From positions 1-41,735 of the forward strand of contig CAYFMP010000029.1 of NCBI GenBank assembly GCA_964344215.1: 41,735 bases of DNA, written 5' to 3'. The notes beneath the pieces were generated by a model that worked only from the letters and a program-made list of their open reading frames with translations, searched no databases and was not told the DNA's origin. This document shows positions 1-7,620 of this stretch, in pieces. The DNA is from CAYFMP01 sp964344215. Its GTDB lineage: Bacteria; Pseudomonadota; Alphaproteobacteria; Rhodospirillales; Casp-alpha2. Made by a program: the position numbers and the translations under genes. Numbering within the stretch: position 1 is the stretch's first letter; each line of letters begins with the position of its first letter.

Positions 1-1011
1 AATGTCAGGATTTTTCCGGGCACCGAACTCGAGCACTTCGCCCTCGAAGTGGGGGTGCCGCGGGAATTGATCGAACAGTCCCAGGACATGTCGTATCACG
101 AGAATGCGCCGACCCTGCCGTTTTCGGAGGACTTCACGCGCGGCGTGCGGGCCATGTTCCTGAGGGATTACGTGCTCAGCAAAGAGCGCCTTTTGCAGGT
201 GCTGCCGCACCAGATGGAACAGTTCAGCGAGGACGAGCTCAATCAAAAGTACAACAGCTATTTCCCGACCGACAAGGTGAAAACGCTGAACGACGTCCTC
301 GACCTCGCCAAGATCGACCGCTCCGAGTTGCGTCCGCTCGATCCTTTCGACGAGGACACGGTCAGGATCCCCGAGTTGAAGACGCGTCTCCGCGACAAGT
401 TCCCGGCCGGCGAGGAAAAACACGACGACGCGCTGAAACTGATGCTGGTCGACCTCTCGACCTATTTCTCCCACGACATCGACACCCGCGAATACAACGT
501 GCTCGAGCCGCCGCTCGGGCTGATGGCGCTGTTGACCTACGTCAATCGGGAGTTCGGCGGCAAGGTCGACGGCCGCGCCTTCAAGTCGAGAATCGATTTC
601 GACAGCTACGAGGCGTTTCTCGAGCTGATCCGGGAGTTCGACCCGGACATCATCGGCATTCGCGCGATGACCTTCTACAAGGGCTTCTTTCACGATGCCG
701 TCGCCTACATCCGCGAAAACGGCATCGGCGTTCCGGTCATCGCCGGCGGCCCCTATCCGACCGCCTCCTACGTCGATCTTCTCCAGGACGACAATATCGA
801 CCTCGCCGTCATCGCCGAGGGGGAAGTCACCCTGGCCGAAATTCTCGAGAAGACGCTGGCCAACGACAAGCGTTTCCCGGACCTCGACGAACTCCGTGAG
901 ATCGCCGGAGTCGCCTTCCTGAACAAGGCCGGCCGGACCATCGACGGCCCCGACGCCGGCCGTGGCGCCGCCGACCGCGGCGGCGTCGGCGCGACCGCTT
1001 CGGCCGCGTGA
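1..1011 (+). CDS. Radical SAM protein C-terminus with a terminal B12-binding-like domain (5' partial)
   Basis: The reading frame is open from the first base, so the start lies outside the window. The first residues (VRIFPGTEL) match the end of an Elp3-type radical SAM barrel. A charged linker of about 110 residues follows. From about base 445 there is a Rossmann-like cobalamin-binding domain: PPLGLMALLTYV, then DPDIIGIRAMTFY, VIAGGPYPTAS and the closing AEGEVTLAEIL. The DxHxxG motif that binds cobalt from below is not visible. In the usual B12-radical SAM order the cobalamin domain comes first and the barrel second. Here a cobalamin-like domain follows a barrel and the protein then stops in an Ala/Gly/Arg-rich tail. 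The +1 frame at the tail gives no radical SAM sequence before it stops, so I do not see a simple frameshift. It probably modifies a sugar or acyl precursor of this locus; the reaction is unknown. Confidence 0.75.
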   Translation, partial: NVRIFPGTELEHFALEVGVPRELIEQSQDMSYHENAPTLPFSEDFTRGVRAMFLRDYVLSKERLLQVLPHQMEQFSEDELNQKYNSYFPTDKVKTLNDVLDLAKIDRSELRPLDPFDEDTVRIPELKTRLRDKFPAGEEKHDDALKLMLVDLSTYFSHDIDTREYNVLEPPLGLMALLTYVNREFGGKVDGRAFKSRIDFDSYEAFLELIREFDPDIIGIRAMTFYKGFFHDAVAYIRENGIGVPVIAGGPYPTASYVDLLQDDNIDLAVIAEGEVTLAEILEKTLANDKRFPDLDELREIAGVAFLNKAGRTIDGPDAGRGAADRGGVGATASAA

Positions 1012-1092
1012 TTCGGGCTCCCTCCCCATCGAGGCAACGGCGCCTATTCTGATGCCAGCGTGTTGATCTCCGAAGCTTTAGAGAAGCCGAGC

Positions 1093-2175
1093 ATGATCAT
1101 TCCACTGACCATGGACAACCTGGAGTCCTGCTCCGAGCTCGCGGCCAAGGTGTTCGGACCGGACTACATCTCCCTGCGCCCTGATTTCTTCGCGTGGCAG
1201 TTCGAACGCGCGTCGCAGCTGTTCGACGAAGGACGCGATCCCGGAACCTGGGTCTACGAGGAGGACGGCGAAGTGACGGCGCTGTGGCTTTCGAACAAGG
1301 CGCCGATGTGGTTGGAAGGCAGGGAGTTCGTTGGAACGTGGGGTCACGACTGGTACGCCGATCCCGACCGCATGGGCGGTGGGCTGCCGCTTTCCGTCGA
1401 GCAGATCAAACGCGCCGGCGTCTTCGCCAGCTGCGGCCTCGGCGTCCTGACGGCGGGCATCCATCACCGGCTGTTTCCCAGCATCTGGTTCGAAACGCGG
1501 CGTCTCTATGGCGTCATCGACCCGGAAACGACGATGCGGGCGATGACGACAAGCAGCGCCGATGCTTTGCCCATGCTCAAGCTCCACGCCAAGCTGGCGG
1601 CGCCGCGCTCGAACGACGCGCGCTCGGTCGAAAGCTTCGATGAGACTTACGATGCGTGTTGGCGGGCGGTGCGCGAAACGGTTTCCTTTGCGACCGACCG
1701 CACCGCCCCTTACATGAACTGGCGTTACATCGAAAATCCGTTCATCGATTACGTCTGCCTGCGTTACGGCACCGAAGCGGGACCCGCCTATTTCGTCTAC
1801 CGCGAGGAGACCGTCGACGACATGAAATACAGCGTCGCCAGGATCACCGAGGCGGTCGGCTCGCGGCCGGCCCTGGTCGAGGGGTTTCGGGCGCTGTGGC
1901 GCGACCTGAAAGCGGCCGGCATCGCTTTTTGCGATTACTACGGGACTCACGACGAAACCATCGCCGGTCTTCTCGAAGGCGGCATGCGGCCGGTCGTCAC
2001 TCTGGAGGAGTTCGATCTGCCGCGCCTGTTCTCGCCGTTCGCCATCGATTTCCGGAAAACCATCAGTGTCGCCGTCAACATCGCGCCGCCGTTCGAGGCC
2101 GGGGACTGGCTATGGCACACCGGCAAGTGGTATGTAACCAAGGGCGACGGCAATCAGGACCGGATCAACCCCTGA
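1093..2175 (+). CDS. GNAT-like N-acyltransferase (360 aa)
   Basis: The N-terminus (MIIPLTMDNLESCSELAAKVFG) and the strand pattern around WVYEEDGEVTALWLSNKAPMW resemble the larger GNAT or GNAT-like acyltransferases found in surface-glycan loci. At 360 residues it is about twice a single GNAT domain, so it may hold two GNAT folds; the second half (from about residue 200) carries an MNWRYIENPF stretch often seen in such proteins. I chose the ATG at 1093 because a GAGAAG lies about 8 bases before it; an in-frame GTG at 1060 would add 11 residues. It follows the radical SAM gene by about 80 bases and is followed after 34 bases by the deacetylase-like gene. A role in acylating an amino sugar is inferred from family and context. 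Confidence 0.6.
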   Translation: MIIPLTMDNLESCSELAAKVFGPDYISLRPDFFAWQFERASQLFDEGRDPGTWVYEEDGEVTALWLSNKAPMWLEGREFVGTWGHDWYADPDRMGGGLPLSVEQIKRAGVFASCGLGVLTAGIHHRLFPSIWFETRRLYGVIDPETTMRAMTTSSADALPMLKLHAKLAAPRSNDARSVESFDETYDACWRAVRETVSFATDRTAPYMNWRYIENPFIDYVCLRYGTEAGPAYFVYREETVDDMKYSVARITEAVGSRPALVEGFRALWRDLKAAGIAFCDYYGTHDETIAGLLEGGMRPVVTLEEFDLPRLFSPFAIDFRKTISVAVNIAPPFEAGDWLWHTGKWYVTKGDGNQDRINP

Positions 2176-2209
2176 GGATCTCGGAAGCCGTAGGACGCGT
2201 GATATTTCA

Positions 2210-3523
2210 ATGACTTCTGACAAGACAAACAGTGCCGCCGTATGCTTGGTGATCTGTGTCGACACCGAGGGGCCGCTCTACGAGTCGGTGGAAGAGTGCA
2301 TCCGCCGCGTCAATCACACCTTCGGCACGTCGTACCCGGAAGACGCTCGATCGCTGGCCCGCCTCGAGGACGGGTCGGCCGAGATGCCGGCCGAACACGC
2401 CGACGCCATCCGGACCATGGTCTCGCCCAAGGTCCGCGACTGGCTCGGCAACTGGAAGGACATCGACGACAACATCGATTACGCGCTGTCCGAAGAGTTT
2501 CGCGCCGGCATCGTCGACGACGAGGAAAACGGCCTGGTCATGAACTGGTTCGTCTGCGATTGGGTCGACGACTTCAAGGTCAACCCGCGCCGCAAGACGA
2601 TCGGCGTTAATTCCATATTCGAATACTACTGGGCACGCTTCGACCACGACCGCGCCAACAACCCGATCTACTTCCACCACCATGCGCTGCCGTTCTCCGG
2701 CGCCACCCATCACCCGGCGCGCAATTGGACGAACAGCACCGGCCACATCGCCAAACTTAGCGCCGGTGTTCTCGATTACGGCCATTTTCCGGCCTGCGCC
2801 CGGACCCCGATCATGGCCCCCGACATCAGCTATTTCCTCGACCAGTACTTCCCTTTCGACCTGAGCAGTCTGAGCCTCGACGACGACACCGATCAGCCCG
2901 ACGTCGACCTCAGGCGCTTCGTCGACTGGAAGGGCGCGCCGTCCGATTGGTCGCTCTATCGACCCGATTATCTGGATTACCGGGTGCCGGGCTCGATGCA
3001 GCGCTGGATCGGCCGTTGCCTACAGGTCGGCAGCCGCTACGGCAACCTCGACGAGGCCGAATTGACCAGCGCCTTCGAGAAGGCGCGCAGCGGCGACAGC
3101 GTCCTCGTTTCGTGCCATGTCCATGACCATTCGCCGATGCGCAAGTACGGCGAGTTCTTCGCCATGGTCGACGCCGTCCGCCGGCGCTACTCGGATATTC
3201 CATTTTACAATTGCTCGGCCGTCGACGCCTTTCGAAGGGTGCTGGAATTGCCGGGCCAGGAAAATTTTTCCCTGCGGATCGAACGTCAGGCCGATACTTT
3301 CCGAATCGAGAGTTCAGGCCCGATCCATGGCAGCCAGCCGTGGTTCTGCTTCAAGACCAAGGACGGCCGCTACCTCTGGGACAACCTGGATTGCATGCGG
3401 GAGAACGAGTGGCGTTACATCTTCGATGCCATGACCTTTCCCGTCGATCTTGTCGCAGAGGTCGGCGTCGCCGCCAACAATTCGGCCGGCGACTCGGCTG
3501 TCGTCAGGCTCGACCTGTCGTGA
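2210..3523 (+). CDS. Polysaccharide deacetylase-like (NodB-fold) protein, 437 aa
   Basis: I do not recognise a named family. The N-terminus ends a beta-strand in CVDTEGPL, which fits the first metal-binding motif of NodB-type carbohydrate deacetylases. A His-rich segment (HHHALPFSGATHHPARNW) in the middle and SCHVHDHSPMRKYGEF near residue 305 could supply metal ligands and the catalytic His. The last 85 residues look like a separate beta-rich domain with many aromatics (QPWFCFKTKDGRYLWDN). There is no signal peptide, so it probably acts in the cytoplasm on a small sugar intermediate. It is the last gene before the sigma-54-like promoter of the acyl carrier protein operon. It could instead be a related metal-dependent hydrolase. 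Confidence 0.5.
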   Translation: MTSDKTNSAAVCLVICVDTEGPLYESVEECIRRVNHTFGTSYPEDARSLARLEDGSAEMPAEHADAIRTMVSPKVRDWLGNWKDIDDNIDYALSEEFRAGIVDDEENGLVMNWFVCDWVDDFKVNPRRKTIGVNSIFEYYWARFDHDRANNPIYFHHHALPFSGATHHPARNWTNSTGHIAKLSAGVLDYGHFPACARTPIMAPDISYFLDQYFPFDLSSLSLDDDTDQPDVDLRRFVDWKGAPSDWSLYRPDYLDYRVPGSMQRWIGRCLQVGSRYGNLDEAELTSAFEKARSGDSVLVSCHVHDHSPMRKYGEFFAMVDAVRRRYSDIPFYNCSAVDAFRRVLELPGQENFSLRIERQADTFRIESSGPIHGSQPWFCFKTKDGRYLWDNLDCMRENEWRYIFDAMTFPVDLVAEVGVAANNSAGDSAVVRLDLS

Positions 3524-3537
3524 CGGCAAACGGGCCG
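3524..3537 (+). promoter_or_regulatory. Candidate activator-binding dyad upstream of the ACP promoter
   Basis: The sequence CGGCAAACGGGCCG has dyad ends (CGGC/GCCG) and sits about 43 bases before the sigma-54-like promoter at 3579-3594. Twelve of its 14 bases recur upstream of the minus-strand glycosyltransferase promoter (39425 to 39412), and CAAACGGG recurs upstream of the fliK promoter (27277-27284). This would suit an enhancer for a sigma-54 activator such as FlbD. The assignment is inference. Confidence 0.35.
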
Positions 3538-3578
3538 AGCACCGGGTTCCGTCGGGAATCGGCCCGAAGTGGCCGATT

Positions 3579-3594
3579 TGGTTCGGAACTTGCA
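3579..3594 (+). promoter_or_regulatory. Sigma-54-like promoter of the ACP operon
   Basis: The sequence TGGTTCGGAACTTGCA fits the sigma-54 consensus TGGCACG-N4-TTGCA with mismatches only at the fourth and fifth positions. The GG (3580-3581) and GC (3592-3593) have the exact 12-base offset. Transcription would start near 3605, 32 bases before the acyl carrier protein start. This would place the sugar operon under the same control as the hook genes. Confidence 0.55.
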
Positions 3595-3636
3595 TGGGAG
3601 ACCGCGGATTTAAGCAGCGAAAGAGGTTAGCTTCCG

Positions 3637-3882
3637 ATGTCCAACAAGGAAAAATACGATCAATCCTTCGTCGATGCGTTCATGATCGACCAGTCCGAGC
3701 TTAGCGAGAGCCTCAAGTACAACTCGATCGAGGCGTGGGACTCCATCGGCCATCTCGGCTTGATGTCGGAGCTCGAGGAAGCTTTTGATATCAGTATGGA
3801 AACGGACGATATCGTCGATTTCAGTTCATACAAGAAAGGGGTCGAGATCCTCGCCAAATACGGGGTCGAAATCCATATCTGA
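3637..3882 (+). CDS. Acyl carrier protein
   Basis: This 81-residue acidic helical protein carries a phosphopantetheine attachment motif, WDSIGHLGLM, with the modifiable serine at residue 36. Size and charge are normal for a stand-alone ACP. A GAGG lies 9 bases before the ATG. It is the first gene behind the sigma-54-like promoter and heads an operon that includes a ligase, LuxE-like and LuxC-like proteins, a FabZ-like dehydratase and an SDR. The natural inference is that intermediates of this pathway ride on this carrier. The sequence differs from housekeeping AcpP (there is no DSLD motif), so it is a dedicated pathway ACP. Confidence 0.9.
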   Translation: MSNKEKYDQSFVDAFMIDQSELSESLKYNSIEAWDSIGHLGLMSELEEAFDISMETDDIVDFSSYKKGVEILAKYGVEIHI

Positions 3883-4024
3883 TTGAATTTCAGCGTCCCT
3901 ACCTTATTTAATGGGGGCGAAAACCGGTTTCCCCGCCAGAACGTTCGCGAGGGAAGGTTTTCATGGCATGGCGTTCGTTTCGTCGACCATGCATTCGGTC
4001 AGAAGCAGCTAACGGAGAAACGTC

Positions 4025-5077
4025 ATGCCGCTCCTCGACAAGCCCAGAGTCGTTGAAAAGTTCAAGTCGTTCTACACCTACGTCAAGGAGAACGACGGCA
4101 AGATCGGCACCAAGCAGCGCGGTATCGATCTCAACCTGAACAACGCCTGCAATCTCCGTTGCGAGCACTGCTTCACCAACTCGCCGATCGGCGACCACGT
4201 CAAGGAAGTGTTGCCGGCCGACAAGGTCGCGGATATCGCCGACCAGGCCGACGAGCTTGGCATTTTCGAGTGGGACCTGCAGGGCGGCGAGTTGTTGCTC
4301 AGGCCCGACATCCTTTTCGAAACGCTCGACGCCATTGGCACCGAGCGCTTCTATATGTATTTGACGACAAACGGTTATTACCTGGACCAGGCGATGGCGG
4401 AAAGGCTCGCCGAGGCCGGCGTCAACCGGGTTTCGGTCAGCATCGACAGCATGGACGAGAAGGTCCACGACGAGTTCCGCGGCAAGAAGGGATCGTGGAA
4501 GCGGGCGATGGCGGCGCTCGAGCACGTCCAGAACGCCGGCATGTCGCCCTATCTCAACATCACCGTCGCCCACTACAACGCCAAGTCCGAGGATGTCCGG
4601 CTGTTGATGGAATATTCGAAGGACAAACGCTATACGACTCTCATCAACGTGGCGACGCCGGCCGGCATGTGGCAGAAGATGTCGGAGATCATGGTCGATG
4701 AGGACGACAAGGCGTACCTAATCGAGATGCGCAAGAAATACAGGAACATTCTGCGCAATCTGTGGAACCCGTTCGACAAGGAATTCGAGGGCGTGTTGGG
4801 TTGCAACACCGTAAACCGCCTCTACATCACTCCTGTCGGCGACGTCTTGGTGTGCCCCTACGTCCACATCAAGATCGGCAACGTCTTTGAGCAGAGCCTG
4901 AAGGAGATCAGCGAATTCGGCTTCAGCATCAAGAACTTCGGGGAACACAGCAGCCTCTGCCTGGCCGGCGAGGACAAGAATTTCGTACGCAAGTACCTGC
5001 AGCGCGACGGCACATCGATATTCAATCCCCTGGACGCCAAGGAAATCTTCAGCCAGGAAGACCTCTTGACGAATTGA
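4025..5077 (+). CDS. Radical SAM/SPASM domain protein
   Basis: The radical SAM cluster motif is Cys42-x3-Cys46-x2-Cys49 (CNLRCEHC), followed by the SAM-contacting GGE at about 87-89. Cysteines 260, 277 and 312 in the C-terminal region fit a SPASM domain holding one or more extra iron-sulfur clusters. Length (350 aa) suits SPASM dehydrogenases and twitch-type sugar or peptide-modifying enzymes. GGAGA sits 6 bases before the ATG. It lies 142 bases after the ACP gene and 43 bases before the ligase. No small precursor peptide is visible nearby. A sugar or an ACP-bound substrate (oxidation, as in BtrN, or deamination, as in DesII) is therefore more likely than a peptide. The substrate is not determined. 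Confidence 0.85.
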   Translation: MPLLDKPRVVEKFKSFYTYVKENDGKIGTKQRGIDLNLNNACNLRCEHCFTNSPIGDHVKEVLPADKVADIADQADELGIFEWDLQGGELLLRPDILFETLDAIGTERFYMYLTTNGYYLDQAMAERLAEAGVNRVSVSIDSMDEKVHDEFRGKKGSWKRAMAALEHVQNAGMSPYLNITVAHYNAKSEDVRLLMEYSKDKRYTTLINVATPAGMWQKMSEIMVDEDDKAYLIEMRKKYRNILRNLWNPFDKEFEGVLGCNTVNRLYITPVGDVLVCPYVHIKIGNVFEQSLKEISEFGFSIKNFGEHSSLCLAGEDKNFVRKYLQRDGTSIFNPLDAKEIFSQEDLLTN

Positions 5078-5120
5078 GCCGGGTACCGATGTTTGTTCGG
5101 ATTGGCACCGGGGGCGATTG

Positions 5121-6554
5121 ATGGGCTCCCTTATCTTCGATCGATTGGAAGCGTTCGCCGAAAAGGTCTGCCTGATCGATCCGCAAGCGGCCGCCTATTC
5201 CTATGCGGACGTCGTCGGCCACGCCGATGCGCTGGCGGCGGCGATCGTACCGCGTTCGCTTGCCGTCGTCGCCGCTTCCAACAGCTTCGAGTCGGTGGCC
5301 GGCTATATCGGACTGATGCGGGCCGGCGCCGCCGTTCTTCTCGTCCCCCACACCGTCAAGCCCACTCACTTCGCAGACGTGCTGGAGCGCTACAAGCCGC
5401 GCTATCTGTTGGCGCCGCGCGACCTCGATTGCAGCGCCTTCGCCGCCGAGGTGCCGGCGCCCGGTGACGATTACCGGCTTCTCGAGACGACCTACGAGAT
5501 CGATTACGATCTGCATCCCGAATTGGCCGTTCTACTCGCCACCTCCGGTTCGACCGGCGCGCCGGCTTTCGTCCGCCTGTCCTATGCGAATATCGACGCC
5601 AACGCCGAAGCCATCGCCGAATCGCTCGGCATATCGGCCGATGACCGTCCGATCACGACGATGCCGATGAGCTACAGTTACGGGCTGTCGATCCTGCACA
5701 GCCACCTTCTGCGCGGCGCTTCGGTCATCGTCAACGAGGAACCGCTGGTCGGCGCCGGGTTCTGGCGCGCCTTCGAGCAGCACCGGGCGACCACCTTCGG
5801 CGGCGTCCCGTTCATCTACGAGATCCTCAAGAAACTCAAGTTCGCCGAGATGGAGCTGCCGAACCTGGCCTATCTGACCCAGGCCGGCGGCAAGCTCAGC
5901 CTCGAGTTGACGGAGGAGTTCACCGACGTCTGCGCCGCCAAGGACATCGATTTCGTCGTCATGTACGGCCAGACGGAAGCCGCCCCCAGGATGTCGGCTC
6001 TGCCGCCCGGCGCCGCCAGGGACAAGCTCGGCAGCGTCGGCAAGCCGATACCCGGCGGCCGTTTCTGGCTGGTCGACGAAAGCGGCAGTGCCATCGACGC
6101 GGCCGACACGCCGGGCAGCCTGATGTACGAGGGACCCAACGTGAGTTTGGGCTACGCCGAGACGCGGTTCGACCTGGCCCGCGGCGACGACAACCGGGGC
6201 ATACTGGATACCGGGGACATCGCCGTTTTCGACGCCGACGGCTATTACTACATCGTTGGTCGCAAGAAACGTTTTCTAAAGGTTTACGGTAATAGGATCA
6301 GCCTCGACGATGTCGAGCGGATTCTGACCGAGCACGGCTACGATACGGCGTGCGCCGGGACCGATGACGACCTCAGGATCTTCGTCACCGGCGACTTCGT
6401 CGAACGCGAGGTGATGGATTTCGTGCTGGATCGTGTAAGTATCAACCAATCCGGCGTTTCCATCGTTCCGCTTGCGGAGATCCCTCGAAACGACGCCGGA
6501 AAGGTCCTGTACTCGGTACTCGACGGGATCGGCGAAGGGCTCAATGGAAACTGA
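5121..6554 (+). CDS. AMP-forming acyl ligase (ANL superfamily)
   Basis: The adenylate-forming core is clear: the phosphate loop TSGSTG at 141-146, YGQTEA at 282-287, DTGD around 363-366, the hinge region GRKKRFLKVYGNRIS and the C-terminal catalytic lysine in RNDAGK (Lys461). The usual phosphate-loop continuation is GxPK; here it is GAPA, so the loop lysine is missing while the C-terminal lysine is kept. At 477 residues it is slightly short for the family. I chose ATG 5121; a TTG three bases earlier is possible. The downstream LuxE-like gene overlaps its end. By context it would activate a carboxylic acid and load it on the ACP at 3637; that partner assignment is inference. Confidence 0.88.
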   Translation: MGSLIFDRLEAFAEKVCLIDPQAAAYSYADVVGHADALAAAIVPRSLAVVAASNSFESVAGYIGLMRAGAAVLLVPHTVKPTHFADVLERYKPRYLLAPRDLDCSAFAAEVPAPGDDYRLLETTYEIDYDLHPELAVLLATSGSTGAPAFVRLSYANIDANAEAIAESLGISADDRPITTMPMSYSYGLSILHSHLLRGASVIVNEEPLVGAGFWRAFEQHRATTFGGVPFIYEILKKLKFAEMELPNLAYLTQAGGKLSLELTEEFTDVCAAKDIDFVVMYGQTEAAPRMSALPPGAARDKLGSVGKPIPGGRFWLVDESGSAIDAADTPGSLMYEGPNVSLGYAETRFDLARGDDNRGILDTGDIAVFDADGYYYIVGRKKRFLKVYGNRISLDDVERILTEHGYDTACAGTDDDLRIFVTGDFVEREVMDFVLDRVSINQSGVSIVPLAEIPRNDAGKVLYSVLDGIGEGLNGN

Positions 6555-7620
6555 CTTGAAAGAGATCCTCGACCAGCCCGCCTTTTCTCTCGACAAGGCC
6601 GTGAAGGCGCAAGTTTTTCTGGACCGGCTGAAGTCGCTGTCCGACCGGCACTATCGGAAGTGCCCTGAATACCGCCGCATCCTCGATGCCTTGGAATGCC
6701 GGCTCGATGACACCAACGCCGTCGAGGGGCTGCCCTATCTTCCGGTCCGCCTGTTCAAGGAGTTCTCGCTCCGCAGTGTCGATGAGGACGAGGTCGTCAA
6801 GACGATGACGTCGTCCGGGACTTCCGGGCAAAGCGTGTCGAGAATTTTTCTCGACCGCGCTACCGCCGCCGTCCAGACCAAGGTCCTGACCAAGATCGTT
6901 TCCGACGTCATCGGCTCCAGGCGCCTGCCGATGCTGATCGTCGATTCGCCCTCAGCCGTCAAGGACCGCAGGACGTTCTCGGCGCGCGGCGCGGCCATCC
7001 TCGGTTTCTCCATGTTCGGCAAGAACATCGCTTACGCCCTCGACGACGACCTCGAACTCGATACCCGCTCGATCGACGCGTTCTGCGACAAACACGCCGA
7101 CGACGAGGTCCTCGTCTTCGGCTTCACCTACATCGTCCACGACTACTTCGTCGGTCGGCTGCTCGACGGCGGCCGCCCCCTTTCCCTGAACAAGGGCATC
7201 CTGCTGCACGGCGGCGGCTGGAAGAGGCTTCTCGAACGCGCCGTCGACAACGACACCTTCAAGCGTCGCGTCGGCGAGGCCACCGGCATTTCCCGGGTAC
7301 ACAACTACTACGGCATGGTCGAGCAGACCGGCTCCATCTTCGTCGAGTGCGAACGAGGCCGTCTGCACTGCTCGAATTTCTCCGACATCATCGTCCGCGA
7401 TCCCGAATTCGCTGTCTGCGGTCCAGGCACACCCGGGCTCATTCAACTGGTTTCGCTGCTTCCCGAAAGCTATCCGGGGCACAGCCTACTTTCCGAGGAC
7501 ATCGGAGAGATCGTCGGCGAGGACGACTGCCCGTGCGGCAGGCTGGGCAAGTACTTCCTCGTTCACGGGCGGGCCGAACACGCGGAAATACGAGGCTGCG
7601 GTGACACTTTCTCCGGATAA
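6544..7620 (+). CDS. LuxE-family acyl-protein synthetase
   Basis: This 358-residue protein has the LuxE/PaaK-type nucleotide loop MTSSGTSGQ around residues 88-96 and HNYYGMVEQTGSIF further on. It ends in the motif expected of acyl-protein synthetases: DCPCGRLGKYF, HGRAEHAEIRGCGD. In bioluminescent bacteria LuxE activates a fatty acid as acyl-AMP, holds it as a thioester and passes it to the LuxC reductase. The gene starts inside the end of the ligase gene (11-base overlap) and itself overlaps the LuxC-like gene by 20 bases, so the three are tightly coupled. No luciferase genes are present, so the role is in biosynthesis, probably reduction of a sugar-linked or precursor acid. Confidence 0.85.
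   Translation: METDLKEILDQPAFSLDKAVKAQVFLDRLKSLSDRHYRKCPEYRRILDALECRLDDTNAVEGLPYLPVRLFKEFSLRSVDEDEVVKTMTSSGTSGQSVSRIFLDRATAAVQTKVLTKIVSDVIGSRRLPMLIVDSPSAVKDRRTFSARGAAILGFSMFGKNIAYALDDDLELDTRSIDAFCDKHADDEVLVFGFTYIVHDYFVGRLLDGGRPLSLNKGILLHGGGWKRLLERAVDNDTFKRRVGEATGISRVHNYYGMVEQTGSIFVECERGRLHCSNFSDIIVRDPEFAVCGPGTPGLIQLVSLLPESYPGHSLLSEDIGEIVGEDDCPCGRLGKYFLVHGRAEHAEIRGCGDTFSG

Noticed and set aside
960..1060. Frameshift at the end of the first gene hiding a second radical SAM domain
   Set aside because: The +1 frame runs into a stop near 1064 and contains no radical SAM-like residues; I did not see a continuation.
3883..3912. Sigma-70 promoter between the ACP and radical SAM genes (TTGAAT with TATTTA)
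   Set aside because: The -10 match is only three of six; too weak to annotate, although the 142-base gap leaves room for one.
3966..3992. Short inverted repeat GCATGG/CCATGC before the radical SAM gene
   Set aside because: Six bases with a 15-base gap is expected by chance and no other signal supports it.
5090..5120. Sigma-54 promoter before the ligase gene (TGGCACCG)
   Set aside because: The downstream GC has the wrong offset and the gap is only 43 bases inside an operon.
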